A stretch of DNA of 64,000 nucleotides from Bog-473 sp963738135. GTDB lineage: Bacteria > Actinomycetota > Acidimicrobiia > Acidimicrobiales > RAAP-2. This document shows positions 1-8,634 of this stretch, in pieces. A model generated the notes under the pieces. The model saw only the letters and a list, made by a program, of their open reading frames with translations, made no database searches and was not told where the DNA came from. The position numbers and the translations under genes are program-made. Within the stretch, counting starts at the first letter, position 1; every line of letters starts with the position of its first letter. The stretch lies in NCBI GenBank assembly GCA_963738135.1, contig CAVTVK010000006.1, positions 124,001-188,000 of the forward strand, given 5' to 3'.

Positions 1-63
1 GGCGGCCTTGATGCCGGCGTAACCACCGACGGCGACGAAGCCCTGCGGCGCGTTGACGCTCAC
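1..63 (-). CDS. argJ: ArgJ N-terminus (glutamate N-acetyltransferase), cut by window edge
   Basis: Only the first 21 codons are inside the window. The GTG start at 63-61 overlaps the argC stop as GTGA. The peptide begins M-S-V-N-A-P-Q-G-F and continues V-A-V-G-G-Y-A-G-I-K-A-A, which matches the usual ArgJ start (S-V-T-A-P-x-G-F then A-G-I-K). ArgJ transfers acetyl from N-acetylornithine to glutamate in the cyclic arginine pathway. The argC-argJ order and coupled overlap support the call. The rest of the gene lies beyond position 1. Confidence 0.8.
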   Translation of the reverse strand, partial: MSVNAPQGFVAVGGYAGIKAA

Positions 64-1079
64 GGGTAGACCCCGGCGATCGGCAACCCCATGGTCTCGG
101 ACAGCCCGAGCGCGGCATTGGCGCACTGAATGCCCTGGCCGGACGCGCCCTTCACGAGGTTGTCGAGAGCGCAGAAGCTGATCGCCCAACCAGTACGTGG
201 GTCCACACGCGCCGTGACGTGGGCGACGTTGGAACCCGCCGTGGCCTTGGTCGAGGGAGGGTTGTCGGTCACGACGACGAACGGCTCGGCATCGTAGGCG
301 TCGTGCAGTGCGGCCATGACGGATTGCGTCGTGGGCGTGGTCCCCGCAGTGGGCCGGGCGTAACAGGTGGCAAGGATGCCCCGCGTCATCGGCACGAGGT
401 GCGGGGTGAAGATGACCTGCCCGCCGATGATCTGCTCCATCTCGGGCGTGTGGCGGTGGCTGAGCAACCCGTAGGCGGTGAAGTCCTCGTCGACGGTCCC
501 GAAGTGCAGTGATTCCTTCAGACCGCGGCCGGCGCCCGAGACGCCCGAGGCGGCGTCGACGACGATCCCGGTCGGCTCCACCAGGCCGCGGCGGACCAGG
601 GGCGCCAGGGCCAGCCCGGCCGCTGTCGGGTAGCAACCGGCGGCCGCCACGAGGGTCGCTCCGGCCAGGCCGTCGCGGAAGAGCTCTGGCAGCCCGTAGA
701 CGGCGTCGGCCAGCAGCTCCGGCGCATTGTGCTCTTCGCCGTACCACTGCGGGTAGAGGGCGGCATCCTTCAGGCGAAAGTCGGCGGCCAGGTCCACGAC
801 CAGACCCACCCGTCCCCGGAGCTCGGGGATGATCCGCTGGGACTCGCCGTGGGGCAAACCGCAGAACACGAGGTCGAGGCCGTCGAAACGCGCCGGGTCG
901 CCCTCCTCGTAGACCAGGCCGGGATAGGCGGCGGCGAGCGACGGCGTGTGGGTGCCCACTGCCTGGGCGGCATGGGAGTGCGCCGTGGCGACGGCCACGT
1001 CGAACTCCGGATGGCCGGCGAGCAGGCGGAGCAGTTCCGATCCGGTGTACCCGGACGCCCCGAGAATCCCTACCTTCAT
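60..1079 (-). CDS. argC: N-acetyl-gamma-glutamyl-phosphate reductase
   Basis: Third step of arginine synthesis: NADPH reduction of N-acetylglutamyl phosphate to the semialdehyde. The protein (339 aa from ATG 1079) opens with the Rossmann motif GASGYTGSELLRLL and carries the catalytic cysteine in AAAGCYPTA near residue 147. Length is normal for the family. I prefer ATG 1079 over the in-frame GTG at 1094, because a TATACT hexamer ends 6 nt before the ATG and the GAGGAG purine run would abut the GTG. The gene is followed by argJ with a GTGA overlap. The start lies next to an ARG-box-like palindrome, so ArgR repression is likely. Confidence 0.95.
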   Translation of the reverse strand: MKVGILGASGYTGSELLRLLAGHPEFDVAVATAHSHAAQAVGTHTPSLAAAYPGLVYEEGDPARFDGLDLVFCGLPHGESQRIIPELRGRVGLVVDLAADFRLKDAALYPQWYGEEHNAPELLADAVYGLPELFRDGLAGATLVAAAGCYPTAAGLALAPLVRRGLVEPTGIVVDAASGVSGAGRGLKESLHFGTVDEDFTAYGLLSHRHTPEMEQIIGGQVIFTPHLVPMTRGILATCYARPTAGTTPTTQSVMAALHDAYDAEPFVVVTDNPPSTKATAGSNVAHVTARVDPRTGWAISFCALDNLVKGASGQGIQCANAALGLSETMGLPIAGVYP

Positions 1080-1080
1080 C

Positions 1081-1112
1081 GCATGAGTATACACTCCTCT
1101 GCATACTCATGC
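1081..1112 (-). promoter_or_regulatory. ARG-box-like operator with embedded -10 of argC
   Basis: Perfect 10-bp inverted repeat, GCATGAGTAT (1081-1090) and ATACTCATGC (1103-1112), separated by 12 nt. On the minus strand the inner edge reads TATACT (1091-1086), an excellent -10, ending 6 nt before argC ATG 1079. A repressor bound here would cover the promoter. The GCATA/TGAGTAT half-sites resemble actinobacterial ArgR boxes; binding by ArgR is inferred from gene context. Confidence 0.7.
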
Positions 1113-1478
1113 GAAGCCGTCCACCCGGGAGGGTGCGCGGGGGCGCCCGCAGGCACGTGCAGGCTCCCTGGACGAGCATGTCTGGGGTTCGACCAGCGCC
1201 ATGATGGACGGATCATGTTCTTCAACCCTCGCCGGCGGTCGGCGTTCCCGACGGCGGACTGAGCGGTGCGCGTCGCCGAGGTGGTCGTGCCAGCAGTGGT
1301 GATGGCTGTTCTTGGTGGCCCTACCGGCGCCCTGTACCTGCTGTGCGCAGGTGTCGTGAAGCTCCGCCGCCGGGCGCAACGACCTCGGCTCGGTCGTCCT
1401 TCTTAGAGGTCCTCGGAGATACCTGACCCGTCGGGTTTCTCGTCCCAACGGGCTCGTTCGGTGACCACGACGCCGCCG
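1113..1478. other. 366-bp stretch without a convincing gene
   Basis: Lies between the argC operator and the 3' end of the GNAT gene. No reading frame on either strand resembles a known family. It holds one short plus-strand frame (1266-1406) described separately and a weak GC hairpin near 1427-1440 followed by a few T residues. No RNA gene was recognised. Confidence 0.5.
1266..1406 (+). CDS. possible 46-aa single-span membrane peptide
   Basis: A GTG-started frame encodes a hydrophobic core rich in V, A, L and G over about residues 3-32, followed by a basic tail (K-L-R-R-R-A-Q-R). This is the positive-inside pattern of a small membrane protein. The Shine-Dalgarno sequence is weak (GGCGGACTGAGCG). 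I recognise no family, and with this GC content chance open frames are common. It is listed because it is the only coding-like pattern in this gap. Confidence 0.2.
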   Translation: MRVAEVVVPAVVMAVLGGPTGALYLLCAGVVKLRRRAQRPRLGRPS

Positions 1479-2498
1479 TCAGCCGTCCAGGCGCTTCTGC
1501 CAGAAGTGACCCTGCCCCGCCACCTCGAAGCCCATCATGTCGTTCACGGCGATCATCGGCGCATTGACCGCCGCATTGTCGGTGACGATGAGACGGACGT
1601 CGGGCGCGTGCCGTGCCAGTGCGTCGAGGTTGGCGAGTTTGACCGCCAGCCCGAGACGGTGGCCGCGATGCTCGGGGTGCACCACGGTCAGCATCTGCCA
1701 GGCCTGTGCCGGAGCGTCGGCTCCGAGCAGCAGCTCGGTGCAGGCGACGAGCCGGCCCGAGGAGCGGTGTTCTGCCGCGGCAACCAGGAACCGCGCCTTC
1801 CGGGCGATCCGCAGCGCGTCGTTCTCCCGTACCCGCTCGGCGTCCCAGACCTCCTCTTCATGGCCTTCGTCGCCGTGGGGCTCGTCGGTCGACATCGACT
1901 TGAACAAGGTGCACTGGTCCTCGACGTAGCGCGCCGGCCAGGGAGCCTCGAAGGTCACCACGCGATAGGCGGAGGCATCACGCGCTCGTGCGACTTCGGC
2001 GCGCAGCTCCCGCAGGCGTCCGGGGTCAACCGGGAGCCTGAGGAGGCGGGTGTTCCCGGCGAGGGTGGCCGCGAAACCGACCATCGGCGCGAACGACAGC
2101 GAGGCGTGGTCGGCAGCACGGGCGAGCGGCACGTCAACGATGGAGTTGAGCACGTGACGCCCGTCGGCTCGTGCATGCTCGCTCATGCCTTCGACGATGG
2201 CCGTCCCGACGCCGCGGCGACGCGAGGCCGGGTGGACCGCGACGGTGACCTCGGCGCTGCGTACGTTGTCGCGCAGCGGCAGCTCCATCATGGCAACGCC
2301 GAGGATCGACCCACCGGACTCCCGGGCCGCCAAGAGGTCGTAGCGTTCACCAGCACTGCGGAACCGGGCGAAGGCGCGGATATCCGACAAGGTGAAGCCC
2401 GTCAGATCCGGCCAGAGGTCCTTGTCGCTGGCGCGTAGAACAGCGGCCCATTCCTCCAACTCGGCATCATCCGACGGGTCGACCGGGCGTACCTCCAC
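1479..2498 (-). CDS. tandem GNAT-family acetyltransferase
   Basis: About 339 aa with two GNAT-like halves. The first has the acetyl-CoA loop region around VHPASRRRGVGTAIVEGM (residues about 95-112); the second has VVHPEHRGHRLGLAVKLANL (about 268-287). R-x-x-G-x-G/A and the following helix fit acyl-CoA binding. The GTG at 2498 is chosen because AAGGTGG lies just upstream and homology-like sequence (EVRPVDPSDD) starts there; the longer in-frame ATG upstream would add basic junk overlapping pheT. Substrate is unknown. It sits downstream of pheT on the same strand. Confidence 0.8.
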   Translation of the reverse strand: MEVRPVDPSDDAELEEWAAVLRASDKDLWPDLTGFTLSDIRAFARFRSAGERYDLLAARESGGSILGVAMMELPLRDNVRSAEVTVAVHPASRRRGVGTAIVEGMSEHARADGRHVLNSIVDVPLARAADHASLSFAPMVGFAATLAGNTRLLRLPVDPGRLRELRAEVARARDASAYRVVTFEAPWPARYVEDQCTLFKSMSTDEPHGDEGHEEEVWDAERVRENDALRIARKARFLVAAAEHRSSGRLVACTELLLGADAPAQAWQMLTVVHPEHRGHRLGLAVKLANLDALARHAPDVRLIVTDNAAVNAPMIAVNDMMGFEVAGQGHFWQKRLDG

Positions 2499-2527
2499 CA
2501 GACCACCTTGCCACGGTGGAGATGGGC

Positions 2528-5066
2528 TCAGCGCAGGACGGCGCCGAACTCCGTTGCGACCGCATCGATGCAACGAGCCCGCAGCGCACCCACCTCTTCG
2601 TCCGTCAGAGTGCGGTCGTCCGCGCAGAACCGCAGTCGGTAGGCGAGGCTGCGCGCTCCCTCGTCGATACCGGTCCCCCGGTAGACGTCGAACAGGTGGA
2701 CTGATTCGAGGAGATCCCCGCTGGCAACCCGGAGCGCATCGGCCACCGCATCGGCCGGATGGCGATCCTCCACCACGAAGGCCAGGTCGATGTCCGAAGA
2801 CGGGAACCGGCTGACTGCCCCACCCGCGATGATGCGGCGAGGTACCTTCGCTTCGTCGAACAGCAGGCCCAGGTCGACCTCGAGCCAGCCGATCCGTCGG
2901 GCCACGCTGCCGCCGCCCGACGTACGGGTCAGGTCGAACCGTGTCGCCACTGCCGGGTCGATCTCCCCCACCGCGCCGATGGTGACCTCGTCCAAGCTGC
3001 CGGCACGAGCCATGAGATGCGCCGAACGGCTCGGGTGCAGGCCGGGCAGTGGCGGCGCGCCGTCACCCGGGGGGATCAGGCGCACCCCATCGAGTCGGAG
3101 CGCATCCACCATCACGTGCCAGGCGGCAACCGCGGTCCACAGCGTCGTCCTCACCGAGAGCGAACACCGCCGAGAGAAGCTCGCGCTCGCCCGGGAGCTC
3201 CGCCCGCTCGGCGCCGCCCGCCCCGCTCCGCTCGACAACCCGCGCCAAGCCTGCGCCGGGGTGCGAGAAGACCACACCCACCTCGAACAGCCGCACATCG
3301 GGTTGCCGCCGGCTGGTGTTGTAGGCCACCGCGCCGAGAAGGCCCGGCAGCAGAGAGCGGCGCAGGAATGGTTTCTCGGCGTCGAGTGGATTGGACACCA
3401 GCACGGCCGGCCCGGTGAGATCCACGTCGTCGTGCGCGGCGGCCGACACGAAGGTGTCTGTCCAGCCCTCCGAGACGCCCAAACCACGCAACACGTCCTT
3501 GATCTCACGCCGGGAGCGCTGCAGTGCCGTCAGCCCACCGGGCTGCGGCCACGTCGGGACGCGACGGGGCACATTGGAGTAGCCGAACGTGCGGGCGATC
3601 TCCTCAATGACGTCGTCGACGCCGTACGGCTCGGTCCGGACGTCGGGGCGATTCGTCGGCACCTGCACGGTGAGGACGCCGTCGTCCGTGTCGCGCTCCT
3701 GCTCCAGCACCGTGAAGCCGATCGGCTCAATGTGGCGAGCGATCTCGGCGGGCGTGAGCGCCACGCCGATCTGCCTGTGCACCCGGGCGATCGGCACTGA
3801 GACGACGAACGGTTCCGGCACCTCGCCGCGCACGTCGAGCATGCCGTCGGCCACCTCGAGCCCGGGCACGCTCTCCGCCAGCAGCTGGCAGAAGCGCCGC
3901 ACCGACGGCTCGATCACCCACGGGTCGACGCCACGCTCGAAGCGCGCCGAGGCTTCGGTACGGAGACCGAGTCGCTTGGACGTGCGGGCGATCGCCATGG
4001 GGGTGAAGTAGGCGGCCTCGAGCAGGACCTCGGTCGTGGTCTCGGCGATCTCAGACGAGGCGCCGCCCATGATCCCGCCGATGCCGACCGGGTTGCCCTC
4101 GGCGTCACAGATGAGACAGTCCTCGCCGGTGTCGCCCAGGCTCCGTCCCTGCTGGCCCACCGTGCGCCGCACGCCGTCGAGTGTCTCGACGATCTCGCCC
4201 GGCCGGGCCCGCCGAACGGTCAGCCCGCGTCCCGGAAGGAGCGAAAGGTCGTAGGGGTGAGTGGGCTGGCCGAGCTCGAGCATGACGTAGTTCGACGCAT
4301 CGACGACGTTGTTGATCGGGCGCATGCCGGCCAGGAGCAGTCGCTGGGCGATCCAACCCGGAGAAGGTGCGACGGTCACGCCACGCAGGACGGACACCGT
4401 GAGGCGGGGGCAGAGGTCGGCCGAGTCCACCGAAGCGCTGGCCGCCTCCGCCACGGGCCGGCCGCTCGCGTCCGGTTCGGGCGGCTCGGGGAGCGTGAAG
4501 GGCAGCTCCAGGCGGCCCGCCAGGTCGCGGGCGATCCCCGAGATGCACCACGCGTCGGGACGGTTGCCCTCCACCGCGATGTCGAAGACGGTGTCGACCC
4601 GCAACCCGAGAGCCGCCATGATCGGCGTGCCCGGCTCGCCCGGCGACTCGTCACCGAGGATCAAGAGGCCTGCGCTGTCGTCGGAGAGACCGAGCTCCTT
4701 GCCCGAGCACAACATGCCGTGCGACATCACGCCGCGCAGGGGGCGGGCGGCGATCTCGAAGCCACCCGGCAGAATCGCCCCGACCGGCGCCAGCGGCACC
4801 CTGTCCCCCACGGCGAAGTTGGTGGCGCCGCACACGATCTCGAGCGGCTCGGCTCCGCCCCCGTCGACGACGGTGAGGCGGATCTTGTCGGCGCCTTTGA
4901 TCGGACGGATCTCGAGCACCCGTCCGACCACCACGTCGCCCAGACCCTCGCCGACGTGCTCGATGGCCTCGACCACCAGACCGAGGTCGTCCAGCGCGTC
5001 ACGGAGCACCCCGACATCGTCGGGGAACGGGGCGAAATCACGGAGCCAACTGAGTGGAGCGCGCAC
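2528..5066 (-). CDS. pheT: phenylalanyl-tRNA synthetase beta subunit, frame broken near 3134
   Basis: Beta subunit of the alpha2-beta2 synthetase; it carries the EMAP/OB tRNA-binding domain (about residues 35-150), B3/B4 editing region, B5 and a C-terminal anticodon-recognition fold. The chain runs in one frame from GTG 5066 (V-R-A-P-L-S-W-L-R-D-F) to GEDDAVD, then continues one base later as AVAAWHVMVDALRLDG. Removing one base of the GG at about 3134-3135 restores an 845-aa protein of normal length. An essential gene would not be broken like this, so a consensus error is likely. It starts 26 nt after the pheS stop. Confidence 0.9.
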
Positions 5067-5092
5067 GGGGGACTTTCTCGTTGTGGGCGAGG

Positions 5093-6166
5093 TCAGAACT
5101 GCGACAGGAAGCGGATGTCGTTCTCCAAGAAGGAGCGCATGTCGGGAATGGCGTGACGCATCTGCGCCAGCCGGTCGATGCCGAATCCGAAGGCAAAGCC
5201 CGACCAGATGTCGGCGTCGATTCCCACTGCGGCAAAGACGGCGGGGTCGACCATGCCGCAACCTCCGAGCTCGATCCAGCCGGTCTGCGAGCAGGTACGG
5301 CACCCCTCGCCGAGGCAGACGGTGCAGGTGATCTCGTACTCGGCCGACGGTTCGGTGAAGGGGAAGTAGGCCGGACGCAGGCGTGAGCGCATTCCCGGCC
5401 CGAAGTAGGCCTCCGTGAAGGCCTGAATGGTGCCGGCGAGGTCACCGAAGGTGATGCCCCGGTCGACCACCAGGCCCTCGATCTGGTTGAACACGGGAAG
5501 ATGGCGGGCATCAGGCGTGTCGAGCCGGAAGCACTTGCCCGGCATGACGGCGTGGATCGGCAGGGAGTCGTCGCGCACCGCCGCCTCCATCAGGTGGATC
5601 TGCACCGGCGACGTGTGCGTGCGCAGCAGCACTGTCTCAGGCTCGCCCACATCGAGGTACATGGTGTCGTACATGCCGCGCGCCGGATGTGCCGGAGGGA
5701 TGTTCAGCGCTTCGAAGTTGTACCAGTCGGTCTCCGCCTCAGGTCCCTCGGCCACGGTGAACCCCATCCCAACGAAGACGTCCTCGAGTTCGGCCCGTGC
5801 CCGCGTCGCGGGATGCAGGTGCCCGCGTGCCGGCGCCGTGCGCACCTGGTCCGGGATGACCTCGGTCAGGTCCAGGCGGTCGGCGCGCAGCGCCTCGGCG
5901 CGCTCGGACTCCTGCAGTTCGGCGCGGCGCGCCTCCAGCAGAGCCTTGAGCTGTGCCTGTGCCTCACCGATGCGGCGGCCGGCGACCTTGCGAGCCTCGG
6001 GTTCGAGGCCGCCCAGGGCGCGGTGAGCCCGATTCAGCGGCGAGCGCTTGCCCAGCAACTCGGTATCGACCTGGCCGAGGGCCTCGGTCGAGGCCGCGGT
6101 CTCGATGGCTCGCGCGCCGTCGGCCGTGATGCCGTCGATATCGAGTTCCATGTTGTCGGTTGCCAT
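5093..6166 (-). CDS. pheS: phenylalanyl-tRNA synthetase alpha subunit
   Basis: Catalytic class II subunit, 357 aa from ATG 6166. It has an N-terminal coiled coil (about 10-90) that grips tRNA, motif 1/2 region with GFTVAEGPEAETDWYNFEAL, the motif-2 FRLDTPDARH-type segment, and motif 3 GFGIDRLAQMRH near the C-terminus. A GTG at 6193 (V-T-D-D-R) overlapping the upstream methyltransferase stop is an alternative start. It forms an operon with pheT, downstream of infC-rpmI-rplT-trmH, the usual bacterial order. Confidence 0.95.
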   Translation of the reverse strand: MATDNMELDIDGITADGARAIETAASTEALGQVDTELLGKRSPLNRAHRALGGLEPEARKVAGRRIGEAQAQLKALLEARRAELQESERAEALRADRLDLTEVIPDQVRTAPARGHLHPATRARAELEDVFVGMGFTVAEGPEAETDWYNFEALNIPPAHPARGMYDTMYLDVGEPETVLLRTHTSPVQIHLMEAAVRDDSLPIHAVMPGKCFRLDTPDARHLPVFNQIEGLVVDRGITFGDLAGTIQAFTEAYFGPGMRSRLRPAYFPFTEPSAEYEITCTVCLGEGCRTCSQTGWIELGGCGMVDPAVFAAVGIDADIWSGFAFGFGIDRLAQMRHAIPDMRSFLENDIRFLSQF

Positions 6167-6185
6167 GTCGCCGAACGTCCTGTCG

Positions 6186-7052
6186 TCAGTCACCGTCTCG
6201 CGCCGGACCGCCGTCCGAGATGCTACGTGGCGCGGCACCGCCCCCTCGGCGTTGACGGAACGCCTCGAAGCACACCACGGCGCAGGCCACACCCACGTTG
6301 AGTGATTCGGCCCGACCCGCCATCGGAATGGCCAGGCTGCCGGAAAGGGCGCCGGCCAGCGCCGGATCGAGCCCGGAGGACTCGTTGCCCAGGAACACGG
6401 CCGAGGGCGCGGACCAGTCGAGCCCGGCGTAGTCCTCGCCGTCCCGCACCACGGTGGCCAGTGTGCGGAAACCGGCGGCGGCGAGCTCGGCGGCGAGGGC
6501 GCGCGGGTCGGGCCGCACGGCGAGGGGCACATGAAAGAGCGAGCCGGCCGACGAACGCACCGTCTTGGGGTTGTAAGGGTCGACGGAATCGCCGGCGAAC
6601 ACCGCCAGCGTCGAGCCCGAGGCGTCCGCCGCCCGCAGGACCGTGCCGGCGTTCCCGGGGTCCCGCACGTCGACCAGGACCACGATCAGCGCGCCCGGGC
6701 GGGCCGACCAGGGTTCAGAGCCGGCCGGTGGTTCCGCGAGCACGGGCAGCACGGCGAGCACCGGCTGAGGCGTGACGGTGTCGGCCACCCGCTCCAGGAC
6801 GCCGGCGGCGAGCGGGAACACCCGGACGCCGCCCGCCTCGGCGCGGCGGCACACTTCTTGTACGGCCCGGTCGTCGTCACCGTCGGGCGAGACGTAGAGG
6901 GACTCGACGGGCACGTCCGCATCGAGCGCACTGCGGATGAGCTCCGCCCCTTCGGCGACGAAGGCGCGCTCGCTCCAGCGCGCCGAACGCTTCTGCAGCA
7001 GCCCGCGCAGCCGGCGGATCCGCCGGTGCGAAAAAGCCAGCCGCTGGGTCAG
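6186..7052 (-). CDS. SpoU/TrmH-family 23S rRNA or tRNA ribose methyltransferase, probable CTG start
   Basis: SPOUT-fold SAM methyltransferase of 288 aa, probably 2'-O-methylating rRNA. It has an N-terminal substrate-binding domain (RRIRRLRGLLQKRSARWSERAFVAEG) and SPOUT motifs: LIVVLVDVRDPGNAGTVLRAAD, FLGNESSGLDPAL and IPMAGRAESLNVGVACAV (each part of the trefoil-knot SAM site). No ATG, GTG or TTG occurs at the conserved N-terminus. A CTG at 7052 overlaps the rplT stop as CTGA and would give coupled initiation. The rplT-trmH-pheS order is common in actinobacteria. The exact nucleotide target cannot be told from sequence. Confidence 0.85.
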   Translation of the reverse strand: MTQRLAFSHRRIRRLRGLLQKRSARWSERAFVAEGAELIRSALDADVPVESLYVSPDGDDDRAVQEVCRRAEAGGVRVFPLAAGVLERVADTVTPQPVLAVLPVLAEPPAGSEPWSARPGALIVVLVDVRDPGNAGTVLRAADASGSTLAVFAGDSVDPYNPKTVRSSAGSLFHVPLAVRPDPRALAAELAAAGFRTLATVVRDGEDYAGLDWSAPSAVFLGNESSGLDPALAGALSGSLAIPMAGRAESLNVGVACAVVCFEAFRQRRGGGAAPRSISDGGPARDGD

Positions 7053-7432
7053 GAAGCGACCTCGGCCACGGGCGCATTGGACAGGGCGTCCTGCGCGGTG
7101 GCCACCAGTGCACCGAAGGCCTCGGGGTCGCTGACGGCCAGGTCGGCCAGGACCTTGCGGTCGACCTCCACGCCAGCCAGGTGCAGGCCGTTGATGAGCC
7201 TGCTGTAGCTCATGCCGTGCTGGCGGGCCCCGGCGTTGATGCGCTGGATCCACAGCTTGCGGAAGTCGCCCTTCCGGGCACGGCGGTCCCGGAAGGCGTA
7301 CTGCATCGAGTGCATGAGCTGCTCGTTGGCCGCCCGGTACGAACGGCTCTTGTTTCCGTAGTACCCCTTCGCCTGCTCGAGGACAGCGCGATGGTGCTTG
7401 CGGCCGTGGACGGACCGCTTCACTCTGGCCAT
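7049..7432 (-). CDS. rplT: ribosomal protein L20
   Basis: Large-subunit assembly protein, 127 aa, starting MARVKRSVHGRKHHRAVLEQ with the expected basic N-terminal extension and the YYGNKSRSYRAANEQLMHS core. AGAGGAG precedes ATG 7432 by 7 nt. The C-terminus carries an alanine-rich tail (SNAPVAEVAS). It is third in the infC-rpmI-rplT operon. Confidence 0.98.
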   Translation of the reverse strand: MARVKRSVHGRKHHRAVLEQAKGYYGNKSRSYRAANEQLMHSMQYAFRDRRARKGDFRKLWIQRINAGARQHGMSYSRLINGLHLAGVEVDRKVLADLAVSDPEAFGALVATAQDALSNAPVAEVAS

Positions 7433-7502
7433 GGGGGTGCTCCTCTCAGATCTCGGTGGGTCAGATGGGGGTGCGCCGGAGCGCGGGAGTGGTCGGCTGC
7501 GA

Positions 7503-7697
7503 CTAGATGCCGAGCATCCGGCGCGTGGCGCGCTCGTCCGCCTTGGCAATGTCGGCCTCGCGGCCGAGCCGGCGCGTACGCACGCTGCTCTTCTTCTCGA
7601 GTATGTGCGAGCGAAAAGCCTTGCGCCGGCGCAAACGGCCGGAGCCGGTCACCTTGATGCGCTTGGCGGCGCCCCGGTCCGTCTTCATCTTCGGCAT
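7503..7697 (-). CDS. rpmI: ribosomal protein L35
   Basis: 64 aa, MPKMKTDRGAAKRIKVTGSG start, RRRKAFRSHIL core, very basic and full length for L35. ATG 7697 follows the infC stop by a few bases. It lies in the standard infC-rpmI-rplT order. Confidence 0.98.
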   Translation of the reverse strand: MPKMKTDRGAAKRIKVTGSGRLRRRKAFRSHILEKKSSVRTRRLGREADIAKADERATRRMLGI

Positions 7698-7701
7698 GGC
7701 G

Positions 7702-8433
7702 TCATCCCTCTTCGGCTGATGCTGCGACTTCGCTGACCCCATTGCTCCCACCGGCTGCCGGCGCACTTCCGTTCCCCTTGGGGGGAGAGGCCGCCTCGCC
7801 GCCCGCCCCGTTCCCGGCTGCCGGATCGGCAGACGCCTGCGGAGCGGCACTGGCGCCCGGCTTGTCGGTGCGCTGCTGCGCCTTCTCCCTCGACTGGGCG
7901 GCCTGACGGGCCCGCTTGTCGGGGGCGAGCACCATGATCATGTTGCGGTTGTCGAGCTTGGGCTCGGCCTCGACCTTGGCGATGCCCTCCATCTGCTCGG
8001 CAATCCGATCGAGGATCCGCTTCCCGTGCTCGGGGTGGTAGACCTCGCGGCCTCGGAACATGATCGTGATCTTGACCTTGTGCCCTTCACCCAGGAACTT
8101 GCCCACCTGTCGGGTCTTGGTGTCGAAGTCACCCGGCCCGATCTTCGGCCGGTACTTCATCTCCTTGATCCCGACATGGACCGTCTTGCGGCGGCTCTCC
8201 TTGGCCCGCTGGGCCTCGTCGAACTTGAACTTTCCGAAGTCCATGATCCGGCAGACGGGCGGGTTGGCCATGGGGGCCACCTCGACAAGGTCGAGATCGA
8301 GCTCCTTGGCGATCGCCAGGGCCTCGGGGAGCTGCTTGATGCCTAGTTGCACACCGTCAGGGTCCACGAGCCGGACTTCACGGGCACGGATTCGGTCATT
8401 GATCCGGTGCTCAGTTGTGGTTTCAGCGACGAT
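7702..8433 (-). CDS. infC: translation initiation factor IF-3 with an AUC start codon
   Basis: IF-3 binds the 30S subunit and proofreads initiation. The N-domain (HRINDRIRAREVRLVDPDGV) and C-domain (MKYRPKIGPGDFDTKTRQV, KVKITIMFRGRE) are both present, followed by an unusual A/G/P/S-rich tail of about 60 residues. A GTG at 8367 would delete the conserved INDRIRAREVRL segment. Upstream in frame the only usable codon before the TGA stop is ATC at 8433, preceded by GAGAGG. AUU/AUC starts on infC are known and let IF-3 repress its own mRNA. I therefore start here (243 aa). Confidence 0.9.
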   Translation of the reverse strand: MVAETTTEHRINDRIRAREVRLVDPDGVQLGIKQLPEALAIAKELDLDLVEVAPMANPPVCRIMDFGKFKFDEAQRAKESRRKTVHVGIKEMKYRPKIGPGDFDTKTRQVGKFLGEGHKVKITIMFRGREVYHPEHGKRILDRIAEQMEGIAKVEAEPKLDNRNMIMVLAPDKRARQAAQSREKAQQRTDKPGASAAPQASADPAAGNGAGGEAASPPKGNGSAPAAGGSNGVSEVAASAEEG

Positions 8434-8624
8434 GCGTCATCACACCTCTCACTCGGGCCCGCGGTCCTTCCGCAAGCCAATCGGTGGAGCGAGGCCGACC
8501 AGCGGGCAGTGCCCGCGGCAGAGAGGCGATCGACCTGGCGCACGCTGCTCCCCGCGTGTGCGTGGTGGTGGCCAGGTGGAGGCCACTCAGTGAGGGCCCC
8601 GCTTCCATGTAGTCAAGGAGCATA
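8434..8624 (-). promoter_or_regulatory. infC leader (about 180 nt) and promoter
   Basis: Minus-strand TATACT-like hexamer TATGCT at 8624-8619 is the best -10 before infC, predicting a start site near 8612 and a leader of about 180 nt. The leader includes a strong hairpin, GCGGGC-AGT-GCCCGC on the plus strand (8502-8516). Long structured leaders before infC-rpmI-rplT are often targets of ribosomal-protein feedback. No strong -35 is visible. The hexamer overlaps by 2 bp the plus-strand TAGGGT of the divergent DUF1844 gene. Confidence 0.4.
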
Positions 8625-8634
8625 GGGTACCAGC

